Below are positions 9,950 through 19,244 of a stretch of 64,000 nucleotides of DNA, piece by piece. Where the stretch lies: the NCBI GenBank assembly GCA_020161855.1, contig JAIUNJ010000002.1, positions 248,001-312,000 on the forward strand. The letters are read 5' to 3'. The position numbers and the translations under genes were made by a program. Position 1 is the first letter of the stretch. Each line of letters begins with the position of its first letter. The notes under the pieces are model-generated. The model had not been told where the DNA came from. It worked only from the letters and a program-made list of their open reading frames with translations, and searched no databases. The stretch is from Pseudomonadota bacterium (GTDB lineage Bacteria > Pseudomonadota > Alphaproteobacteria > Rhizobiales > Aestuariivirgaceae).

Positions 9950-9991
9950 CGCACCCATAACGCCAAAGGCCCGGACGGGCGAATGGGTGCG
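9950..9991 (+). promoter_or_regulatory. Hairpin in the rne leader, candidate autoregulatory element
   Basis: CGCACCCAT at 9950-9958 pairs perfectly with ATGGGTGCG at 9983-9991, and a nested GCCC/GGGC pair lies in the loop. The structure ends 31 bases before the rne ATG. In enterics RNase E controls its own mRNA through 5' UTR stem-loops; the position here suggests the same kind of control, but the sequence is not one I recognise. Confidence 0.4.
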
Positions 9992-10022
9992 TCGAGCCGC
10001 AGCGCTGCCAAAAGGACTTACC

Positions 10023-12761
10023 ATGGGCAGCAAAATGCTCATCGACTCCAGCCACCCGGAAGAAACACGGGTGGTTGTCGCCCGCGGAACCCGCATTGAA
10101 GAATTTGACTTCGAAAGCGCCTCCCGCAAGCCCCTCAAGGGCAATATCTATCTCGCCAAGGTCACACGCGTAGAGCCGTCGCTTCAGGCTGCTTTCGTTG
10201 AGTATGGCGGCAACCGCCATGGCTTTCTCGCCTTCGCTGAAATCCATCCCGACTACTATCAGATCCCGATTGCCGACAGGCTCGCCCTCCTCGCCGAACA
10301 GGAAGCTGAAGAAGCGGAGGACGATGACGACGATCACGCGCCGCACGATCGGCATGCGGCCGATCACAACGGGGACACCGCTGCTGATGCGGAAGCGGAT
10401 CACCAAGACGATCATGGCGATGATGATCATCCCGTAGAAGCTGCCGCAGACGAAGAAGCGGATGGGGATCATTCCGAGGCTGAAGACGAACCAGACAGCG
10501 AGGCGATCCCGCTCGAGGCAGAACCTGCCGAAAGCATCTCTTCCGAGCCCGTCGCGGAAACTTCTGAAGAGCCCGCTTCCGCCGCTGAGCCCACGGAAAA
10601 CGCTGGCGAAGCATCATCGGGCGAAATCGTTTCTGTTGAAGAAGACGCCGAAGCCCGCAAGGTCGAAACCCTGGGCAACAGCGAAGATGCCCTTGAAGAA
10701 GTCGCACAGCGGCGCCAGCGCCGCCAGCCGCGCCGCCGCTACAAGATCCAGGAAGTCATCAAGCGCCGCCAGATCCTGCTGGTTCAGGTCGTCAAGGAAG
10801 AGCGTGGCAACAAGGGTGCGGCTCTCACCACCTACATGTCGCTCGCCGGCCGCTATTGCGTGCTGATGCCAAACACCGCGCGCGGTGGCGGTATCTCCCG
10901 CAAGATCACCGACGCCAATGATCGCCGCCGCCTCAAGGAAGTGGCGCGTGATGTGGAAGTGCCGCAGGGCATGGGCCTCATCGTCCGCACGGCTGGTGCG
11001 CAGCGCACCCGCCCCGAGATCAAGCGCGACTTCGACTATCTCATCCGCCTCTGGGAAAGCGTGCGTGACCTCACGCTGCGCTCGCAGGCCCCCTGCCTCG
11101 TCTATGAGGAAGGCAACCTTATCAAGCGTTCGATCCGCGACCTTTACACCAAGGACGTGGATGAAGTGATTGTGGAAGGTGATGAAGCCTATCGCGAGGC
11201 GAAGGACTTCATGAAGATGCTCATGCCTTCGCATGCGAAGAACGTGAAGCTCTACAAGGATACCCGTCCGCTCTTCTCGCGCTACCAGGTCGAGAACCAT
11301 CTCGACGGCCTGCTCTCGCCGACAGTGACGCTGCCCTCCGGTGGCTACATCGTTATCAACCAGACCGAAGCGCTCGTCTCCATCGACATCAACTCGGGCA
11401 AGGCCACCCGCGAACACTCGATCGAAGACACGGCTCTCAAGACCAATCTTGAGGCTTGTGACGAGATCGCCCGCCAGTTGCGCCTGCGCGATCTGGCCGG
11501 CCTCATTGTCATCGACTTCATCGACATGGAGGAGAACCGGAACAACCGGTCGGTCGAGCGGCGCATCAAGGAAGCGCTGAAGAATGACCGCGCCCGCATC
11601 CAGGTGGGCCGCATCAGCCATTTCGGCCTTCTCGAAATGTCGCGCCAGCGCCTCCGCCCCGGCATCACCGAAGGCACCTTCCGCACCTGCCCGCATTGCG
11701 AGGGCCGCGGCATTGTCCGTTCGGTCCCGAGCTGTGGCCTTGGCGTGTTGCGCAGCATCGAGGATTACCTGCTCAAGCGGCAGGAGAACCTCACGGTCAA
11801 GTGCGCCCGTGAAGTGGCTTTCTATCTGCTCAATGAAAAGCGCGACAGCGTGCTCGCCCTCGAGCAGGCGCATGGCATCACCATCTTCATCGTCCCTGCT
11901 ATAGGCGACGAGTTGAAGGGTGCGCAGGTGCTGATCGAACGCGCCACCGATCGCGACATCGCGCCGCGCCGCCTGCCGGCCGCACAGCCGGTGCGCATCG
12001 ACTCGGCCTTCGAGGACGAGCCGGAAGAGGAAGACGCCGCCGCCGACACCGATGCCGAACAGTCGGATGAAAATGCCGCCGAAGCCGGCGATGAAGGCGA
12101 AGGTAGTGAATCCCGCAACGGGGAGCGCAGTGGCGACCGTGATGGCCGCCGCAGGCGCCGCCGTGGCCGTCGTGGCCGCCGTGGTGACCGCGACCGGGAA
12201 CGCAGTGAATCGACTGAGAGCGAGACATCGGAGGAAGAGGTCTCGGAAATCTCCGCCGAAGCGCCGCATGAAGATGCCGAAGCCCCCGCTCATGGCGATG
12301 ACGAAGCCGCCGATGAGATTGTGCCGGCGCCGGAAGGCGAAGAATCTGGCGATGCCGCAGAAGCAACCGATGAAAATGGTGAACGCCCGCCGCGTGAAGA
12401 GCGCGAGCGCGGTGGCCGCCGTGGCCGCTTCGGGCGTGACCGTGGCCGCCGTGGTGACCGCAATCGTGGCGAACGCAAGGAAGGTGGCGAGCGCCAGGAG
12501 AGTGCCGAGCGTCCGCGCGAGCGTGAGGAACGGGGTGAGCGGCCCCGCCGCGAGGATCGCCCGCGCCGCGAAGGCCGTGGCGAGAATGGCGGAGAACGCC
12601 GCGAGCGGCAGGTGGAATATACTGCGCCGCCGCCATCGCCGGTGATCAACATTCCGGAGGTCATTGCCGACCCGGAACCCCGCAAGTGGCAGCCGCCGCA
12701 GGCCAACGTACAGGGCGAGGCTGGCGAGCGCAAATCCGGCTGGTGGAGCAAGAAGAAGTAG
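10023..12761 (+). CDS. rne: Ribonuclease E
   Basis: 912 residues. The catalytic half has an S1 domain (about 36-270) split by a roughly 135-residue Asp/Glu/His-rich insert (about 93-228), then the RNase H-like/DNase I-like core (..VSIDINSGKATREHSIEDTALKTNLEAC..) and the zinc link CPHCEGRG near 555. The C-terminal part from about 670 is disordered, with alternating acidic and Arg/Gly-rich blocks, ending in GWWSKKK. The enzyme starts mRNA decay and processes rRNA/tRNA. The GWW end resembles the short motif that recruits PNPase in Caulobacter RNase E. ATG at 10023 follows AAGGACTTACC; the longer frame upstream is rejected. Confidence 0.95.
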   Translation: MGSKMLIDSSHPEETRVVVARGTRIEEFDFESASRKPLKGNIYLAKVTRVEPSLQAAFVEYGGNRHGFLAFAEIHPDYYQIPIADRLALLAEQEAEEAEDDDDDHAPHDRHAADHNGDTAADAEADHQDDHGDDDHPVEAAADEEADGDHSEAEDEPDSEAIPLEAEPAESISSEPVAETSEEPASAAEPTENAGEASSGEIVSVEEDAEARKVETLGNSEDALEEVAQRRQRRQPRRRYKIQEVIKRRQILLVQVVKEERGNKGAALTTYMSLAGRYCVLMPNTARGGGISRKITDANDRRRLKEVARDVEVPQGMGLIVRTAGAQRTRPEIKRDFDYLIRLWESVRDLTLRSQAPCLVYEEGNLIKRSIRDLYTKDVDEVIVEGDEAYREAKDFMKMLMPSHAKNVKLYKDTRPLFSRYQVENHLDGLLSPTVTLPSGGYIVINQTEALVSIDINSGKATREHSIEDTALKTNLEACDEIARQLRLRDLAGLIVIDFIDMEENRNNRSVERRIKEALKNDRARIQVGRISHFGLLEMSRQRLRPGITEGTFRTCPHCEGRGIVRSVPSCGLGVLRSIEDYLLKRQENLTVKCAREVAFYLLNEKRDSVLALEQAHGITIFIVPAIGDELKGAQVLIERATDRDIAPRRLPAAQPVRIDSAFEDEPEEEDAAADTDAEQSDENAAEAGDEGEGSESRNGERSGDRDGRRRRRRGRRGRRGDRDRERSESTESETSEEEVSEISAEAPHEDAEAPAHGDDEAADEIVPAPEGEESGDAAEATDENGERPPREERERGGRRGRFGRDRGRRGDRNRGERKEGGERQESAERPREREERGERPRREDRPRREGRGENGGERRERQVEYTAPPPSPVINIPEVIADPEPRKWQPPQANVQGEAGERKSGWWSKKK

Positions 12762-12767
12762 GCCTGT

Positions 12768-12788
12768 GGGCGGGCCTCAAACCCGCCC
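12768..12788 (+). terminator. Possible terminator after rne
   Basis: GGGCGGG (12768-12774) pairs with CCCGCCC (12782-12788) across a seven-base loop, six bases past the rne stop. Only a short T-rich stretch (ATTTG) follows, so intrinsic termination would be weak. Confidence 0.4.
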
Positions 12789-12935
12789 CATTTGACCGTC
12801 ATTCACGGCACGCTCGTGGTCCGAAGATGCTTTGCGGCAGGCCCATGGGCGTGATCTGGAAAGGCGACGAGGCGCGTATCATTTCCGGCAACACTCGCGG
12901 TTGCCGCTGATGTGCGGCGGGATGGACAGGTTCTG

Positions 12936-14312
12936 ATGAGGCTGTGGAGCCGTATTGCCGTTTGTGTGCTGGTGATGTTTTCGCTTCTGGCGGAACAGGC
13001 TCCCGCATGGGCGCAGCAGGCCCGCCGCCCCAATCTGATCCGCGATGCCGAGATCGAGGGTTTCCTGCGCCAGCTGGCACGGCCGATCTTCAAGGCAGCG
13101 GGCATCAACCCGCGCTCCGTCCGTGTCTACTTGATTGCTGACGACCGTATCAACGCTTTCGTCGCCGGCGGGCAGCGCATCTTCATCCACACAGGCCTTC
13201 TCACCAAGGCCAAGACCCCGAACGAGATCGTCGGGGTTCTCGCCCATGAATCGGGCCATGTGGCGGGCGGGCATCTTGCCTCGCTCAATTCCGAGCTCGA
13301 GCGGGCCAGCGCCGAACGCATCATCGGTATGTTGCTGGGTGCTGCCGCCATGGTCGGCGGTGCCATCGCGGGCAGCAAGCAGACGACGCGGGCGGGTTCC
13401 GGTGTCTTGATGGGCAGCCAGGGCATGGCCCAGCGCAACCTGCTGTCTTACCAGCGCGCAATGGAGGCTTCTGCCGACCAGGCCGCGATCAAGTATCTCT
13501 CGGCGACGCAGCAGAGTGCTGCCGGCATGCTCTCCCTTTTCCAGCGCCTGGCGAACGACAGCATTGCCATGGCGGACCGCATGGATCCGTACATGCAGTC
13601 ACATCCCATGCCGCTCGACCGTATTCGCAGCATCGAACTGGCGGCGCGCAAATCGCCCTATTTCAACAAGAAGGATGAGCCGGGCATGATCCTTCGCCAC
13701 GAATTGATCAAGGCGAAGCTCATGGGGTTCATGGAATCTCCCCAGAAAGTCTACCAAGCCTATCCGCCATCCAATGACTCCCTGCCCGCCCGCTATGCCC
13801 GCGCCATTGCCATGTTCCGCAAGGGCGACCTGCGCGGCGCTATTCCGGTGATCAACACCCTCACCGCCGAGTTGCCGCAGAACCCCTATTTCTGGGAGCT
13901 GGAGGCACAGGCCTATCTGGAGAACGGCCAGCCGCAGCTCGGCCTCCCCGCCATCAAGACGGCGATGGAACTCCTGCCCAACAACAGCCTGCTTCAGGCG
14001 CTCAACGCCCAGATGCTGCTGGCCACCGAAAATCCGGCCAACGCCACCGCGGCGATCCGCCTGCTGCAGAAGGCCATCCGCGTCGAAGCAGATACAGCTT
14101 CCTTCCAGAAGGACCTGGCCCGCGCTTACGCGCTCAAGGGTGATTTCGGCCGCGCCGAACTGGCCACCGCCGAGTATTCACTCATGACCGGTGACCGCAA
14201 CAACGCCATTGAACGCGCCAAGTCGGCCCAGACCAAGCTCGCCGAGGGCACGCCGGAATGGGTCCGGGCAGGTGACATTCTTAACTTTGCCAGCCGCAAG
14301 AAGAAGAACTGA
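12936..14312 (+). CDS. M48 metalloprotease with TPR repeats (BepA-like)
   Basis: 458 residues. A signal peptide (about 1-27, ending AWA-QQ) precedes an M48 peptidase domain with the zinc motif HESGH (His104, Glu105, His108) and the downstream EASADQAA block carrying the third-ligand Glu. The C-terminal third is a TPR helical array (..AYLENGQPQLGLPAIKTAMELLPNN..). BepA-type proteases work in the periplasm, degrading or assisting misassembled outer-membrane proteins such as LptD and BamA. ATG at 12936 follows GGACAGG and starts the signal sequence; an upstream GTG at 12912 is less likely. Co-directional with rne and the DsbA-family gene. Confidence 0.85.
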   Translation: MRLWSRIAVCVLVMFSLLAEQAPAWAQQARRPNLIRDAEIEGFLRQLARPIFKAAGINPRSVRVYLIADDRINAFVAGGQRIFIHTGLLTKAKTPNEIVGVLAHESGHVAGGHLASLNSELERASAERIIGMLLGAAAMVGGAIAGSKQTTRAGSGVLMGSQGMAQRNLLSYQRAMEASADQAAIKYLSATQQSAAGMLSLFQRLANDSIAMADRMDPYMQSHPMPLDRIRSIELAARKSPYFNKKDEPGMILRHELIKAKLMGFMESPQKVYQAYPPSNDSLPARYARAIAMFRKGDLRGAIPVINTLTAELPQNPYFWELEAQAYLENGQPQLGLPAIKTAMELLPNNSLLQALNAQMLLATENPANATAAIRLLQKAIRVEADTASFQKDLARAYALKGDFGRAELATAEYSLMTGDRNNAIERAKSAQTKLAEGTPEWVRAGDILNFASRKKKN

Positions 14313-14378
14313 GGATCACGGAAAAGTCGTTTGAACTCCCCCTGGGAATGAGACACTCTCCGGCCAACAAGAGGTAAA

Positions 14379-15131
14379 ATGATGAAGCGCATTCTGATCG
14401 CGGCTGCGGCCGCCCTTCTGGTTTCGACGGCTCCCGTCCTTTCGGCCTCCATCACGCCGGAGCAGAAGAAGGAGATCGAGCAGATCGTCCGCAGCTATCT
14501 TCTGGAGAACCCCGACATCCTGCGCGAGATGAGCGCCAAGCTTCAGGAGCAGGAGCAGGTGGCCGAGGATAGCGCGCGCGGCGATGCACTGACCAAGAAC
14601 GCCGATGCCGTTTTTCGCACAGAGGGTGATCCGGTTGTCGGCAACCCCAAGGGCGACGTCACGCTGGTGGAGTTCTTCGACTACAACTGCTCGTGGTGCA
14701 AGCGCAGCGTTGGGGAAGTTATCTCCCTCACCGAGCAGGACAAGAACCTCAAGATCATCATGAAGGAGTTCCCGATCTTCGGTGAGAACTCCGAATATGC
14801 TGCCCGCGCCGCCATCGCATCGGAACGGCAGGGGAAGTACTGGGAGTTCCATCAGGCCCTCTTCAAGCACGAGGGTCAGGTGACCGCCGATGTCACCGAT
14901 CAGCTGGCTGAAACGGTTGGGCTCGATGTCGCCAAGCTGAAGGCGGATATGCAGGATCCCAAGGTGACCGAACGCCTCGCGGCCAACCGTCAACTGGGCC
15001 AGTCGCTTCTTATCAACGGCACCCCGGCTTTCATCATCGACGATCAGGTTGTCCCTGGCTTCATGGAGCTCAGCGGGCTGCAGGCTGCCATCGCCCAGGT
15101 CCGGGAGGGCGGTGGCTGCAAACTGTGTTGA
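14379..15131 (+). CDS. DsbA-family thiol oxidoreductase (Com1-like)
   Basis: 250 residues. A signal peptide (1-23) is followed by a helical N-terminal segment (about 25-75, ..EQIVRSYLLENPDILREMSAKL..) and a thioredoxin-fold domain with an active site CSWC (Cys104, Cys107) and cis-proline loop NGTPAF. It resembles the Com1/DsbA-like family that catalyses disulfide exchange in the periplasm. Oddly, the last four residues form a second CxxC (CKLC, Cys247/Cys250) after a glycine linker. ATG follows AGAGGTAAA. It lies 66 bases after the protease gene and may share its transcript. Confidence 0.85.
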   Translation: MMKRILIAAAAALLVSTAPVLSASITPEQKKEIEQIVRSYLLENPDILREMSAKLQEQEQVAEDSARGDALTKNADAVFRTEGDPVVGNPKGDVTLVEFFDYNCSWCKRSVGEVISLTEQDKNLKIIMKEFPIFGENSEYAARAAIASERQGKYWEFHQALFKHEGQVTADVTDQLAETVGLDVAKLKADMQDPKVTERLAANRQLGQSLLINGTPAFIIDDQVVPGFMELSGLQAAIAQVREGGGCKLC

Positions 15132-15149
15132 CGGCCAAACTGGCCGTTT
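15131..15149 (+). terminator. Weak hairpin terminator after the DsbA-family gene
   Basis: ACGGCCA (15131-15137), loop AAC, TGGCCGT (15141-15147), then TT. It overlaps the last base of the stop codon. Short T-run, so strength is uncertain. Confidence 0.4.
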
Positions 15150-15255
15150 GCCAGCCCGCACGACCACGCATATAACGGCCCGGGAGCACCGCAGGCCTCT
15201 TTGAGGCTTACGAATCGCTGCGCCCGAACAGTCACGTCGCAAAGCAAGGTCGCCC

Positions 15256-15744
15256 ATGCCAACGAAGAAGAAACCTGCCGCCCCGGCCTCCCCTGAACTC
15301 AATCTCATCAACAGCCTGGCTGAGATCCTCAATGCCACCGGCCTGAGCGAGATCGAGCTCGAGCAGAAGGGTGTGCGCGTCAAGGTTTCAAAGGCGCTGA
15401 CCGCTGCCGTGCATGCAGCCCCGGTGGCGATTGCGGCACCTGCCGCAGCGCCTGTTGCCGTTGCCGCCGCCCCTGCTCCGGCAGCGGCAGCTCCGAAGCC
15501 GGGCGATCATCCGGGAGCCGTGAAATCGCCCATGGTCGGCACCGCCTATCTCTCGCCGTCGCCCGGCTCGCCTGCCTTTGTTGCGGTCGGCTCCAACGTG
15601 AAGGAGGGCCAGACGGTTCTCATCATCGAAGCCATGAAGACCATGAACCAGATCACCGCGCCGCGTTCCGGCAAGGTTGTCAGCGTTCTTGTCGAGAACG
15701 GCCAGCCGGTCGAGTTCGGCGAAGCCCTTCTGGTGATCGAGTAA
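15256..15744 (+). CDS. accB: Biotin carboxyl carrier protein of acetyl-CoA carboxylase
   Basis: 162 residues. A short helical N-terminus (..[23 protein letters not shown]..), an Ala/Pro-rich swinging linker (about 50-90) and a biotinyl domain with the biotin-accepting lysine in EAMKTMN. It carries CO2 on biotin between AccC and the carboxyltransferase in the first step of fatty acid synthesis. One base separates it from accC, so the two are co-transcribed and probably translationally coupled. Confidence 0.96.
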   Translation: MPTKKKPAAPASPELNLINSLAEILNATGLSEIELEQKGVRVKVSKALTAAVHAAPVAIAAPAAAPVAVAAAPAPAAAAPKPGDHPGAVKSPMVGTAYLSPSPGSPAFVAVGSNVKEGQTVLIIEAMKTMNQITAPRSGKVVSVLVENGQPVEFGEALLVIE

Positions 15745-15745
15745 G

Positions 15746-17092
15746 ATGTTCGACAAGATCCTCATCGCCAACCGCGGCGAGATCGCGCTGCGCGTGCTGC
15801 GGGCCTGCCGCGAACTTGGCATCCAGACGGTTGCCGTGCATTCGACGGCAGATGCGGACGCCATGCATGTGAAGCTTGCCGATGAAACGGTCTGCATCGG
15901 TCCGCCGCCCGCCAAGGACAGCTATCTCAACATTCCGGCCATCGTCGCGGCCTGCGAAATCACGGGCGCCGAGGCCGTCCATCCCGGCTATGGCTTCCTT
16001 TCCGAGAATGCCCGCTTCGCCGAAATCCTCACCGAGCATCAGATCAAGTTCATTGGCCCGTCGGCGGAAAACATCCGCACCATGGGCGACAAGATCGAGG
16101 CCAAGCGCACTGCAAAGGCCCTCGGCATCCCTGTCGTTCCGGGCTCGGAAGGTGGTGTTTCCACGGTTGAGGAAGCGCGCCGTGTCGCCAAGTCCATCGG
16201 CTATCCGATCATCATCAAGGCCACGGCCGGCGGCGGCGGCAAGGGCATGAAGGTGGCACGCAACGACAGCGATCTCGAGCTTGCCATCTCTACAGCCCAG
16301 GCCGAGGCCAAGGCGAATTTTGGCAACGGCGAAGTTTATATCGAGAAGTATCTGGAAAAGCCGCGCCACATCGAAATCCAGCTTCTCGGCGACGGCAAGG
16401 GCCGCGCCGTTCATCTTGGCGAGCGCGACTGTTCCTTGCAGCGCCGCCACCAGAAGATCTGGGAAGAGGCCCACTCACCGGCCTTGAACGCGCAGCAGCG
16501 CGATGAAATCGGTGGCCGCGTGGCGCGCGCCATGGCCGAACTTGGCTATGAGGGTGTCGGTACAATCGAGTTTCTCTATGAAAACGGCGAGTTCTATTTC
16601 ATCGAGATGAACACGCGCCTCCAGGTGGAGCATCCGGTGACAGAGGCAATCACCGGCCTCGACCTTGTGCAGGAGCAGATCCGCGTTGCTTCGGGCGCCT
16701 CGCTCAGCATCACGCAGGACGACATCCAGTTCGCAGGCCATGCCATCGAATGCCGCATCAATGCCGAGAACCCGCAGACCTTCGCACCCTCGCCGGGCCG
16801 CGTGGATTCAGTGCATTTCCCCGGCGGCCTCGGGGTGCGTGTCGATAGCGCGCTTTATTCCGGCTACCGCATTCCCCCCTACTATGACTCGCTCATCGGC
16901 AAGCTCATCGTTTTCGGCAAGACGCGCACCGAATGCATGATGCGCCTCCGGCGCTCCCTGTCGGAGTTCGTCGTCGAAGGTGTGGAAACCACCATTCCCC
17001 TGTTCCAGCGTCTGCTCGGTGAAGCCGATATCATCGACGGCAACTATGACATCCACTGGCTGGAAAAGTATCTGGCCCGCGGAGCGCCGTGA
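15746..17092 (+). CDS. accC: Acetyl-CoA carboxylase biotin carboxylase subunit
   Basis: 448 residues, the usual length. ATP-grasp enzyme: N-terminal [25 protein letters not shown], glycine-rich ATP loop [12 protein letters not shown], and the metal/catalytic region [16 protein letters not shown]. It carboxylates the biotin on AccB using ATP and bicarbonate. Sits between accB and aat; its stop overlaps the GTG start of aat. Confidence 0.97.
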   Translation: MFDKILIANRGEIALRVLRACRELGIQTVAVHSTADADAMHVKLADETVCIGPPPAKDSYLNIPAIVAACEITGAEAVHPGYGFLSENARFAEILTEHQIKFIGPSAENIRTMGDKIEAKRTAKALGIPVVPGSEGGVSTVEEARRVAKSIGYPIIIKATAGGGGKGMKVARNDSDLELAISTAQAEAKANFGNGEVYIEKYLEKPRHIEIQLLGDGKGRAVHLGERDCSLQRRHQKIWEEAHSPALNAQQRDEIGGRVARAMAELGYEGVGTIEFLYENGEFYFIEMNTRLQVEHPVTEAITGLDLVQEQIRVASGASLSITQDDIQFAGHAIECRINAENPQTFAPSPGRVDSVHFPGGLGVRVDSALYSGYRIPPYYDSLIGKLIVFGKTRTECMMRLRRSLSEFVVEGVETTIPLFQRLLGEADIIDGNYDIHWLEKYLARGAP

Positions 17093-17748
17093 GCGGCGTC
17101 ACACCACAGGTTCTGCTCAAGGCCTACGCCGCCGGCATCTTCCCCATGGCAGAGAGTGCCGACGATCCATCCCTTTACTGGATCGAACCGGAAGAGCGCG
17201 GCATCTTTCCGCTGGATGGTCTCAACGTCTCCCGCTCGCTGCGCAAGGTTGTCCGCCAGCACTTGTTCGATATCCGCATCGACACCGCCTTTGAGCAGGT
17301 GATGCGGGCCTGTGCCGAGCGCACCGATACGCGCAAGGAAACCTGGATCAACACACGCATCCTCGCTCTGTATACACAGCTTCACCGCATGGGCTTCTGC
17401 CACTCGGTCGAAAGCTGGCGCGGCGGCAAGCTGGTGGGCGGGCTCTATGGCGTGAAGATCGGCGGCGCATTCTTCGGCGAGAGCATGTTCAGCCGCGAAA
17501 CGGATGCCAGCAAGGTGGCGCTCGTTCATCTGGTGGCGCGGCTCAACTTCGGTGGCTTCCGCCTGCTCGACACGCAGTTCCTCAATCCGCATCTCGAGCG
17601 CATGGGGGCTGTTGCCATCGCCAAGGCCGAATACCACAAGCTTCTGGAACCGGCACTTTCCGCCGAGGCGGATTTCATGGCCTTCGCGGAGGATGGCGAT
17701 GCGGAAGCGGTCCTGCGCAATGCCCTGCCGGGCGCGCATCCTCTCTGA
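17089..17748 (+). CDS. aat: Leucyl/phenylalanyl-tRNA-protein transferase
   Basis: 219 residues. Typical opening ([35 protein letters not shown]) and core ([34 protein letters not shown]). It attaches Leu or Phe to N-terminal Arg/Lys of proteins, marking them for ClpS-ClpAP under the N-degron rule. The start is GTG at 17089, overlapping the accC stop by three bases, which implies translational coupling. Its stop abuts the DUF2155 stop on the other strand with no gap. The accB-accC-aat order is common in Hyphomicrobiales. Confidence 0.95.
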   Translation: MSGVTPQVLLKAYAAGIFPMAESADDPSLYWIEPEERGIFPLDGLNVSRSLRKVVRQHLFDIRIDTAFEQVMRACAERTDTRKETWINTRILALYTQLHRMGFCHSVESWRGGKLVGGLYGVKIGGAFFGESMFSRETDASKVALVHLVARLNFGGFRLLDTQFLNPHLERMGAVAIAKAEYHKLLEPALSAEADFMAFAEDGDAEAVLRNALPGAHPL

Positions 17749-18222
17749 TCAGTCCGCCGGGGCCTGCTCGGTGCTGCCGCTGTCTTCTTCTTCGACCTGG
17801 GTTTCAGGCGTCTGCGGAACCTCGACCGGCGGCGGCGGCGCGCTGGGATCAAAGCAACCCGTCAGCCAGACGTCGAATGTCGGGTCTTCGACGGCGTTGA
17901 GGCCTGGACTCTCGGCAAACATCCAGCCGGAGAAGATCTTCTTCCGCTTATCCTGCGTATCCAGCAGATCAACTTCGACGAAGGATGTCGTCTTCGGCTC
18001 TTCCGTAATGGGCCGCGTATAGCAGGCATAGGGCTTGACGATGAGACGGCCGAAATGTGCCTCCTCATTCACCCTGACTTCAAAGGTCGTGGTCACGCCG
18101 GTGATCTTGTCCAACCCGGCGAAGCGAGCAATCGGGTTGGAGATGCGGTCTGCCATGGCGCCTTGCGCCGAAAGACCCAACAGCGCCGCGGCCATGCCGG
18201 ACGTCAGCAATGCTGCCTTCAT
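17749..18222 (-). CDS. DUF2155 periplasmic protein
   Basis: 157 residues with a signal peptide (about 1-24, ending AMA-DR) and a DUF2155 core (..AGLDKITGVTTTFEVRVNEEAHFGRLIVKPYACYTRPITEEPKTTSFVEV..SGWMFAESPGLNAVEDPTFDVWLTGC); the C-terminus is a Pro/Glu-rich tail. Two cysteines (YACY, LTGC) could form a disulfide. The family is alphaproteobacterial, of unknown function. Its ATG overlaps the mlaD stop by four bases (ATGA), so it is translated with mlaD and may act in the same lipid-transport process. Confidence 0.85.
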   Translation of the reverse strand: MKAALLTSGMAAALLGLSAQGAMADRISNPIARFAGLDKITGVTTTFEVRVNEEAHFGRLIVKPYACYTRPITEEPKTTSFVEVDLLDTQDKRKKIFSGWMFAESPGLNAVEDPTFDVWLTGCFDPSAPPPPVEVPQTPETQVEEEDSGSTEQAPAD

Positions 18223-18728
18223 TGCGGCGGAGGCTCCGCCGGCGCTGGCGTATCGCCCTGCTTCTTCTCGCTCGACGAGAACATCGCCTGGCTGATCAGC
18301 GACCAGATATCGACGGCACCCTGGGTATAGCTGAAGGCATCGCCTTCTTTCATCTTGGTGTCCGAGCCACCGGGCTCAAGCTTGATGAAGTTGCCGCCGA
18401 GCAGGCCCTCCGCCGTCACCTTGGCGGCAGAATCATCCGAGAGCTCGACGGTCTTGTCGATCGTCAGTTCGAGGCGCGCCATATAGTTCTCGGCGTCGAG
18501 GCTGGAACTAGTCACCGTGCCGATCTTGATGCCAGCGAGGCGCACATCGGCGCCCACATTCACGCCCGAAGCGTTGTCGAACTCGGCAATCAGGCGATAG
18601 CCGCCTGCGCCGCTGCCCTTGCCGATCCCCGCTGCCTGATAGGCATAGATGAAGAAGCCGGCGGCCAACGCGACGACTGCAGCGCCGACGAGCGTTTCAA
18701 TGGTTGTGCTTCCGGAAGCTTGACTCAT
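18219..18728 (-). CDS. mlaD: MlaD-family lipid-transport protein
   Basis: 169 residues. One N-terminal transmembrane helix (about 8-30) anchors a single MCE domain (about 40-125: YRLIAEFDNASGVNVGADVRLAGIKIGTVTSS.., ..AAKVTAEGLLGGNFIKLEPGG). MlaD hexamers at the inner membrane pass phospholipids between MlaC and the MlaFEB ABC complex to keep outer-membrane asymmetry. The rest of the Mla system is not in the window. Located between ndufA12 and DUF2155, an arrangement common in Hyphomicrobiales. Confidence 0.85.
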   Translation of the reverse strand: MSQASGSTTIETLVGAAVVALAAGFFIYAYQAAGIGKGSGAGGYRLIAEFDNASGVNVGADVRLAGIKIGTVTSSSLDAENYMARLELTIDKTVELSDDSAAKVTAEGLLGGNFIKLEPGGSDTKMKEGDAFSYTQGAVDIWSLISQAMFSSSEKKQGDTPAPAEPPPQ

Positions 18729-18778
18729 GGCCTACTCCATCTTGCCGCAATCTGCGTGGCAGCATTGCGGCACGGGCC

Positions 18779-19174
18779 TCATTGCGGGCGCCAGGCCTGG
18801 TAATCCGGCGCACGGCTCTGCGGTGCACCGCCGACAGCGATGGAACCGGGTGGATGATAGGCGTCGACGGTGCCGGTCAGGTTCTCCTGATGCGGCTTCT
18901 CCCACGACCACTGCTGTTCCTTGCCGGTCGGTGGCGTGTCGACCCGGTGATGCATCCAGCCATGCCAGCCGGGCGGCACCTGGGACGCTTCGGAATAGCC
19001 TTTGTAGATCACCCAGCGGCGCTCCGGAATCGACTCAGGCAAAGCCGATTTGGCGCGGTAGTAGCGGTTGCCGAGCTGGTCGGTACCGACGAATTCGCCC
19101 TTGCGCCACGTATAAAACAACGTGTTCCAGGTTGCCCCGTTCCACCAGGTAAAGAACTGCTTCAAGAGTCGCAT
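18779..19174 (-). CDS. NADH:ubiquinone oxidoreductase NDUFA12/B17.2-like subunit
   Basis: 131 residues. Characteristic WNGATWNTLFYTWRKGEFVGTDQLGNRYY near the start and WVIYKG..ASQVPPGWHGWMHHRVDTPP in the middle match the NDUFA12 (B17.2) supernumerary complex I subunit, which alphaproteobacteria share with mitochondria. It stabilises complex I on the cytoplasmic side. ATG at 19174 is chosen because the family begins there; the upstream 48-codon extension is not family-like. The nuo operon itself lies elsewhere. First gene of the leftward ndufA12-mlaD-DUF2155 group. Confidence 0.9.
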   Translation of the reverse strand: MRLLKQFFTWWNGATWNTLFYTWRKGEFVGTDQLGNRYYRAKSALPESIPERRWVIYKGYSEASQVPPGWHGWMHHRVDTPPTGKEQQWSWEKPHQENLTGTVDAYHPPGSIAVGGAPQSRAPDYQAWRPQ

Positions 19175-19244
19175 GCGCTGCCAGGATGCTGTTTCAAATC
19201 GGCGCGGAATATGGCGGAACGCCCCTGCTCCGTCCAGCCTCAAT

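Larger units (their letters stand above)
9473..10022. other. Divergent amiC/rne intergenic region
   Basis: About 550 bases with no convincing gene; the short frames here lack ribosome sites and family-like sequence. It must hold the amiC promoter (with the CtrA-like box at 9536-9550) and the rne promoter plus leader. The only marked structure is a hairpin close to the rne start (9950-9991). Confidence 0.6.

Noticed and set aside
10614-12293. 559-codon minus-strand frame inside rne
   Set aside because: Antisense shadow caused by high third-position GC in rne; no domain or ribosome site.
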